From NCBI GenBank assembly GCA_965644295.1, contig CBFFRP010000464.1, positions 1 through 45,154 on the forward strand: DNA of 45,154 nt, given 5' to 3'. The stretch's first letter is position 1; every line of letters begins with the position of its first letter. Of the stretch, positions 39,717-45,154 are shown piece after piece. The stretch is from Paraphysomonas bandaiensis. Its lineage: Eukaryota > Chrysophyceae. A model generated the notes under the pieces. The model saw only the letters and a program-made list of their open reading frames with translations. It was not told the origin of the DNA and did not search any database. The translations under genes and the position numbers were made by a program.

Positions 39717-39873
39717 GGAATTGTGTATTCAAATTTCGAAAAAAAAGAGATTTCAGTTATCATATTCAGTGATCACTAATAAGACACTGCGTCTACCACT
39801 GAATTTCACCCCTGAAAACCAAAATCACTGAATTTTCAGTATTCAGTATTCAGAAATTCAGTATTCCTAAATA

Positions 39874-40277
39874 AGACCCACCCTCAACCCTATCCAGGGA
39901 TATATCGATACAGTATATATATCCATGCAAAGAAGAAAGTGGGGCAAACAGACCGTCTCCCAATATTTCAATACACACCAAACATATACATATAGAGTAC
40001 TGGAGTATAGCGCATATATACACGTATACCTGGTATGTATATGGTACGATACTCTGTACAATCGGACCTGTTGCTAGATTTTATTTTATTGGCATTGCTT
40101 TAAAATTTTTGCTTGTACATCACAGCAGTGCAGAGTGGGCATATATCTGAGCTGATACACCCCACCCCAATAGAATAGTAATTGCACTATAGTGACAGTT
40201 GACAAATGAATAGATCGGATATGTGTGCATTGTATTGAGTGGTTGATATATTTAATTAGCTCCACTGAACGGACAGT
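39874..40277. other. no gene seen
   Basis: Intergenic sequence with ATATAT and GTATAT tracts, upstream of the FG-GAP gene; no ORF supported. Confidence 0.55.
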
Positions 40278-41917
40278 ATGACTGTAGCTGTATTTATATT
40301 AGTGCTGTATCAATTATTTAATAGCGTTACGTTTGTAAGTGCAGCAGAGTATAGTTTTCGACAGAGTAGTGGTGAAAGTTTAATTCGGCGTAAGTTATCG
40401 AGTTCAACGGGCTTTGCTGCTGCTGCAGTACATGAGATTCATCCATCTGAAGCCATATCGCATCACTGGTTTGGATCATCTGTTTTTGTTTCGGAACGAA
40501 CGGCTATAGTTGGTGCACCAGGAGATAGTGATTACAGCAAGTATGGAGCTGCGTATGTATTTAGAAAGTCCGGTGGTCACTGGAAAGAGATTCGAAAACT
40601 AGCCCCCTCTATACCTGTGGTAGATGATGGCTTCGGCTCTGCTGTGTCAATATATGAAAATTATGCGGTTATTGGAGCATACAGGTAGGGTACTACGCTC
40701 TTTACTTTAATTGTAACGCTGTGTTTTTATAATTCAGAGATGATACCAACGGGGAAGACTCTGGCAGTGTGTATTATTTTTCTGGTGACGATAACTGGGC
40801 GCAGGTTCAAAAAATTGTTCCTTCGGATGGCTCATCGCTCGATTACTTTGGAAGCAGTATTTCACAGTACCGTCGCGAAGAACTCGTTGTTGGGGCGTGG
40901 GGTGTTGACTATGGTGGATACACATCTTGTGGTGCAGCGTACTTTTACCGTTTCGGAAACTCGAAGTGGAACCTGGAGGAGAAAGTACTACCGGCTGACT
41001 CGCATAGTTACCAATGGTTCGGTGTCAGTGTATCAATTTACCAAAGTAAAGCTGCCGTTGGTGCATGGGGCGACAGCGAGGGGGGTGCCGTGAGTGGTGC
41101 TGTTTATACGTATGACCATACAATGGGCGACTGGCACAAGATACAGAAGTTCTCCACTGGAATAACAAGTAACCATATGGGGTATGCAGTGAGTATGCAC
41201 GAGGATGTGCTTGCAGTAGGACTCCCTAACTCATACCGTACGACTATGGGCACTACAAATAACCCAAATGCTTACCGTACAGGCATGGTGAAGATATTCC
41301 GGCTACGCGATTACAATCACTGGGAGCTCGAACAGAATGTTATTTGTGAAGATTGTGACAATCTTGTTTCCTTTGGGCAAAGCGTATCTGCTTCATCTGG
41401 GAAAGTTGTGATTGGACGGCATGGTGCGGCTGAAGTATGGACTCTGGACGCTTCAAAGGCGGTGGGGTACAGGTGGAGCCAAGAGGTGGTGCTCTATAGT
41501 GGTGATAGTGCGGCTGATGATTCATATTTCTTTGGGTCCGCAGTAGCCATAGATGGTGGGAATGTGTTGATTGGTGTCAAGGACAGTGAAATGCGTATTC
41601 ATTCTTCTTCGGACTCATACACTCGTATAGAGGAGGCAGGTGTGGCTGTAATGTTCGAGAGCCCGCGTAACGTCTCCTCCAATAAGTTTTACTACGAGCA
41701 AAATTTGCAGATGTACGTTGCATTGTACGTCATGATAATAATAGGAATTGCTGTGCTTTTAGTAGCACCTGTCGTAATATTTGGGTATCATATGTACTCT
41801 GAAGAAAAAGACGCGACGAAAATGTTGGAGATGAAGCCATTTATTAAACCCTCTACTCAAGGAAGTAGCAGCTCTCATGGAATGAAAAACAATCCGATTG
41901 GTCGCATGCAATCGTAA
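40278..41917 (+). CDS. membrane-anchored FG-GAP beta-propeller protein
   Basis: Two exons, 40278-40684 and 40738-41917 (53-nt intron, phase 2), 528 aa. Residues 1-~23 are a signal peptide (TVAVFILVLYQLF...SAAEY). Residues ~55-440 hold FG-GAP-type blades with repeated words: HWFGSSVFVSERTAIVGAPG, FGSAVSIYENYAVIGA, YFGSSISQYRREELVVGAWG, WFGVSVSIYQSKAAVGAWGD, MGYAVSMHEDVLAVG, SFGQSVSASSGKVVIG, FFGSAVAIDGGNVLIG. That is seven, enough for a full propeller. One membrane helix at about 460-485 and a ~40-residue Ser/Lys-rich cytoplasmic tail follow. It is therefore a single-pass surface or secretory-pathway protein with an extracellular propeller. The calcium loops of integrin-type FG-GAPs are not obvious. 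Ligand unknown. Confidence 0.85.
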
Positions 41918-42425
41918 TGATATTTTTCTTGCTTATTGAACCCTTGTTGACACAGGAATATTTGTCTGGATGATCATTTAGTAGTAAGTAATTAATTGCG
42001 TGTACCTCATTTTCTTGTCAGGGATTTATTCCCGTTCGCTTGCGAGAAACAACAGTCCCTGTAATATATATGTCTAATATGTGCACAAACTGAAAGCATT
42101 TACACTTTCCGCTGCAGCAGTGCTAAACATGAATAGCAGTATTATTACATGCACCAGACTCATTCGATATTAAGTACTTCTAATGGCCGAGTTAAATAAT
42201 ATATACGACCAGTATCTCGGACCATTCGCAATAATACAGAACTTGTATTGAAGTAACTATACTCTAAATATTAAATATGCAGTTTCGTCATACCTTGTGC
42301 ACTCGCTCTTTACAATCAATGAAATACTTTAATAAAACTTTCCAGAATTGCCGTTTTCTACTCTCAGAGTGAATCTCTTATTGCTAGCAATAGTTGTTTA
42401 AGAGTCAGAAATAATTTAGCATTTC
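41918..42425. other. no gene seen
   Basis: Intergenic sequence after the FG-GAP gene; nothing recognised. Confidence 0.55.
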
Positions 42426-42580
42426 AATTAACAAGTGCTTAACTCTGATATCCTACTTTTTAACGCTACGAAAGCTACTTGTGCGTCACCGTGCAACCAC
42501 TTTGCTCTATCGCTCAAAGCAACTGCAGTGAACAAGCAGAATGTTGATATACCTGACATTATCTGATAGCGTTGCATGGG
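42426..42580 (-). repeat. dispersed repeat family, copy E
   Basis: CTTAACTCTGATATCCTAC, then GCTACGAAAGCTACTTGTGC, then a core shortened by ~14 bp relative to copies B-D, and AACAAGCAGAATGTTGATAT. The whole aligns with the reverse complement of copy A at 7670-7825. Confidence 0.75.
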
Positions 42581-43344
42581 TTGACATAAAAACTAAAGAT
42601 TTCTTGGAAAACAGACAGAGGAGTGAAAGCAGTTTGAATTAAGCTATAATGCGTTAAAGGCTGTAAATTAATATACATCAATACACCTTAATCCAGGCTG
42701 GTTTCTATTGTCTGCTGCTGTTAATTCGGTCAGCTACGATAAATGCCTACCCAAAGAAAGTATGCATCCTGTGGCTAATTCAGACGTGCTACTATATATG
42801 GAGGATATCTCTAATGCAGGTATACGGAGGGAATTCTTAATGCTGAGAATTGAATTCTTAGATCGAGCGAGTACAGTACAGAATTCAATACTGTGTGCTC
42901 ATTGGGACTACGACGTACAAAAGCTTAATTTATAGCAATATTTCGGACATTGAATTCTAGAATTGGTGATTTTCTAAATGATCTAATAATCTGGTTAAAT
43001 AGTAGGGATTTGGGAAGTAAATAGGTAAGTTTTAGGATGAGGGAAGTATATATTCTGGAATTCTTGGAATGGAATGTCGTATGTTGAAGATGGGAGAAAG
43101 TGTTGTTCGAGATGACGTGGTGCGTCTATCATATGCAAAAATACATAGCAAAAAATAGCGACAATCTTTTTTGTCGAATCTTGAGAGTATGCCAATTTGA
43201 GTGCAAGAATGACCATATATCGGACTCAGCTCAGCTTATATATACATACATACATGCACAGACATATATTCTCATCTGTGTACTTAACTACCTCATAGTA
43301 TATATATATATATTTGATGAGATATTTTGTATAAAACTTAAATT
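42581..43344. other. no gene seen
   Basis: Upstream region of VPS13. Short open frames lack any recognisable content; TATA-rich tracts lie near 43235-43310. Confidence 0.5.
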
Positions 43345-45154
43345 ATGGCAAAGGAATTATTACTGAATGTTCTTGTGAATGTGTTGGGTGATTACATTGA
43401 GGGAATTACTAAAGAAAACCTTAAAGTGGGCGTCTGGTCTGGAAAAATAGAATTAAGTCATTTACAATTAAATAAATCAGGAATAGAGAAACTGAAGCTT
43501 CCTCTAACTGTTCAAAATGGATATGTTGATTCTTTGCAAGTCAGTATACCATGGACTTCATTGGCAAGTCAACCGGTTCGTATAAGTATCAATGGAGTGT
43601 ACCTGCAGATGGGGCCATTGGATATATCGCAGTTGGATCCTAAAGAAGCTCACGACAGAAACATTGCTTCCGCACGATCTCGACTGGAACAGGCAGAGAA
43701 ATCACTTGAGTTTGCAGCTCAATTATCTGAGAACGATGACCCTAAGACTATAAGCTATTTTCAGAATCTTGCGACGAAAATTATTGATAACCTTGAAATT
43801 AGAGTTTCAAATATTCATGTTAGATATGAAGATGATAGTTTGTTTCCGGGGGAAATATTTTCATGGGGGTTTTCACTCGAACAATTCATAGTGACCACGA
43901 CCAACAGCAATTGGCAAGAGGCGTTTGTCGCTCGAGACGACTCTAAACGTGCATCTGTCCACAAGCTCATCACAGTGCAGAACTTTGTCCTGTATTGGAA
44001 TGTTGAATCCACAGTGCTTCCAACTAGCTCTCTCAATGAATGGATGCGAAAAATGGAGTCTTTAGTGTGGAGGAAGGGCTCGTCCCCGAATCTACAACAG
44101 TATGTGTTTGCTCCGCCGAACGCCTTATTTGTGAAAGTTATACATAATGATTACGAGGGAGCGGTGCCTAAGATCGAAGCTTCTGTGGAGAGTATTGATA
44201 TGCGAATTAATTTAGACCGGACGCAATATCATCAAATGATGCGTAGCATGGATGCATACGGATGTCTGGGAGTGAAGCAGCGCCTACTCCAATTCCGTCC
44301 CATATCCTCTCCTCGTTCTGACCCCATGGCATGGTGGCGATACGCACTCATTCTGGTAACAAAGAATGAGCGGATTTTTTCCAACAAAGGAGAAATTTTG
44401 CGCCAATGTCTGCGGCATCGGTCACGATATATGCATCTGGTTGAGAAAAGGAAATTAATACAAGAATCCGGAGAATGTGAGCCTCTGAAAGAAGAAGAGG
44501 AAGCGGAGTTGACTCGAATTGAGGAAGTAATTCCACTTGATACTCTTATACTTTACAGGAAATTGGCCATGAAGACTGTAGTAGTAAAGAATAAACGCAC
44601 GAAAAAGCGGTTAGAGCGGCAGGCACAAGCGGCAAAGTTGGCATCTTCTTGGTTCAGCTGGGGTAGGCGACCGCCTTCTGAAGTGGAGGAGGGAAATGAA
44701 AGTGATGATGTTGCCATTGAAAAACTTCAACTAGACCTGGAGGATGCAATGTCGCAGTCAATGCTTGATCCCTCTGCATTTACTGTTAACTTTTCTTACG
44801 TGTCCAGCACTTCTATTCGGGTGACTGCAGACTATGTGCCGGTTGCCCTCATGACGATGGCGTGCTCATTGCGGGGAGAGCTTCGTGCGGACTCTCTGTC
44901 TGCTTCTCTCCAAATGACTGACCTCACCATCAAAGACGAATTTACTCCCGAACCTGTCTACCCCAACATTGTGTCTGTACTTAGGGAAGGGCCAAATACT
45001 GATAAAACCGATGCCCCTCCATTTTCACTTTCATTGGAAAAAGAGGGTGGAAAGATGAGGATATCGATGTCTGCTCTCCCACTGGAGTTGTGTGTAAATA
45101 AGTTCTGTATTCAGCAGCTACTATCTGTCGTTCAAGTTCCTCCGCATATTTCCA
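43345..45154 (+). CDS. VPS13: VPS13 lipid-transfer protein, N-terminal 603 codons (cut by window end)
   Basis: An uninterrupted frame from ATG to the window edge with no intron so far, unlike most genes here. The start MAKELLLNVLVNVLGDYIEG followed by ENLKVGVWSGKIELSHLQLN is the chorein N-terminal domain (about 1-115) of VPS13. Downstream family features include NLEIRVSNIHVRYEDD near residue 150, PMAWWRYALILV near 329, and an acidic/basic helical insert with KRTKKRLERQ near 420. VPS13 proteins form long hydrophobic grooves that move phospholipids between membranes at contact sites. The full protein is usually >3000 aa, so most lies beyond the window. VPS13A/C/D subtype cannot be assigned. Confidence 0.93.
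   Translation, partial: MAKELLLNVLVNVLGDYIEGITKENLKVGVWSGKIELSHLQLNKSGIEKLKLPLTVQNGYVDSLQVSIPWTSLASQPVRISINGVYLQMGPLDISQLDPKEAHDRNIASARSRLEQAEKSLEFAAQLSENDDPKTISYFQNLATKIIDNLEIRVSNIHVRYEDDSLFPGEIFSWGFSLEQFIVTTTNSNWQEAFVARDDSKRASVHKLITVQNFVLYWNVESTVLPTSSLNEWMRKMESLVWRKGSSPNLQQYVFAPPNALFVKVIHNDYEGAVPKIEASVESIDMRINLDRTQYHQMMRSMDAYGCLGVKQRLLQFRPISSPRSDPMAWWRYALILVTKNERIFSNKGEILRQCLRHRSRYMHLVEKRKLIQESGECEPLKEEEEAELTRIEEVIPLDTLILYRKLAMKTVVVKNKRTKKRLERQAQAAKLASSWFSWGRRPPSEVEEGNESDDVAIEKLQLDLEDAMSQSMLDPSAFTVNFSYVSSTSIRVTADYVPVALMTMACSLRGELRADSLSASLQMTDLTIKDEFTPEPVYPNIVSVLREGPNTDKTDAPPFSLSLEKEGGKMRISMSALPLELCVNKFCIQQLLSVVQVPPHIS

Larger units (their letters stand above)
37509..39873 (-). mobile_element. 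Harbinger/PIF-like DNA transposon, degenerate
   Basis: Terminal inverted repeats 37509-37556 and 39826-39873 match at 46 of 48 positions, starting TATTTAGGAA.ACTGAATTT. The subterminal 200 bp at the left and 100 bp at the right contain many copies of CTGAATACTGAA/TTCAGT words, which could be transposase binding sites. Inside are a minus-strand DDE transposase remnant and a plus-strand degenerate ORF, the two-gene layout usual for Harbinger elements. Only a TA dinucleotide is shared at the flanks, so the 3-bp target duplication is not clear. Confidence 0.85.

Noticed and set aside
42708-42935. 75-aa ORF upstream of VPS13
   Set aside because: No recognisable content and no flanking exons that extend it.
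1-45154. tRNA, rRNA or other structured RNA genes
   Set aside because: None recognised by eye on either strand; a covariance-model scan would be needed to exclude small ones.

Overview
The window is nuclear DNA of a flagellate-forming microbial eukaryote, with an AT-rich block of viral genes at its left end. The evidence is spliced genes with GT-AG introns mostly 44-66 nt long, an outer-arm dynein intermediate chain (so motile cilia or flagella), NF-YB, a BAR-SH3 protein, VPS13, a degenerate histone H4, eukaryotic DNA transposons and long (TATG)n microsatellites. I cannot fix the lineage; a protist or early-branching opisthokont/stramenopile-type organism fits, and nothing in the window decides it.

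1-6.6 kb: an intron-less, densely packed structural module of a Polinton-like virus (PLV) or close relative. It holds a probable major capsid protein, a basic core-like protein, an adenain-type maturation protease, an unknown gene with a frameshift in a T9 run, a class-3-lipase-like hydrolase, a coiled-coil protein, a 55-aa zinc-knuckle-like gene and a repeat-rich fibre gene. Nearly every gene has a TATATA-type motif a few bases before its ATG. The replication, packaging and integration genes are not in the window and would have to lie to the left. The block ends in a 53-bp inverted repeat (6728-6898), a 24-bp direct repeat and a 14-bp-arm palindrome (7020-7049).

6.6-10 kb: a repeat-rich junction with copies of a dispersed repeat family and a possible reverse-transcriptase fragment. 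10-17 kb: host genes DNAI2 (-), a DUF4442 hotdog protein (+), NFYB (-) and a possible KIX-like protein (+). 17.75-20.5 kb: a FLYWCH/MULE DNA transposon with an open three-exon transposase, inserted into an older copy of the dispersed repeat with an 8-bp target duplication. 20.9-27.4 kb: aldo-keto reductase (-), an exonuclease/endonuclease/phosphatase-fold protein (+) with an EF-hand-like insert, an H4 pseudogene (+) and a six-exon zinc-free MDR oxidoreductase (+). 27.4-36.6 kb: an unrecognised 21-exon, 912-aa gene (-), a large microsatellite in the shared upstream region, a ten-exon BAR-SH3 gene (+) and an orphan four-exon gene (+). 37.2-39.9 kb: a degenerate Harbinger-like transposon with 48-bp terminal inverted repeats. 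40.3-45.15 kb: a membrane-anchored FG-GAP protein (+) and the first 603 codons of VPS13 (+), cut by the window edge.

Many host genes sit in divergent pairs (DNAI2/DUF4442, NFYB/KIX-like, AKR/EEP, 912-aa gene/BAR-SH3). Three genes begin with a 6-8 nt coding first exon. Exon joins were worked out by hand from frame continuity and splice consensus; all totals given are divisible by three. Family calls rest on recognised motifs; no database search was run.
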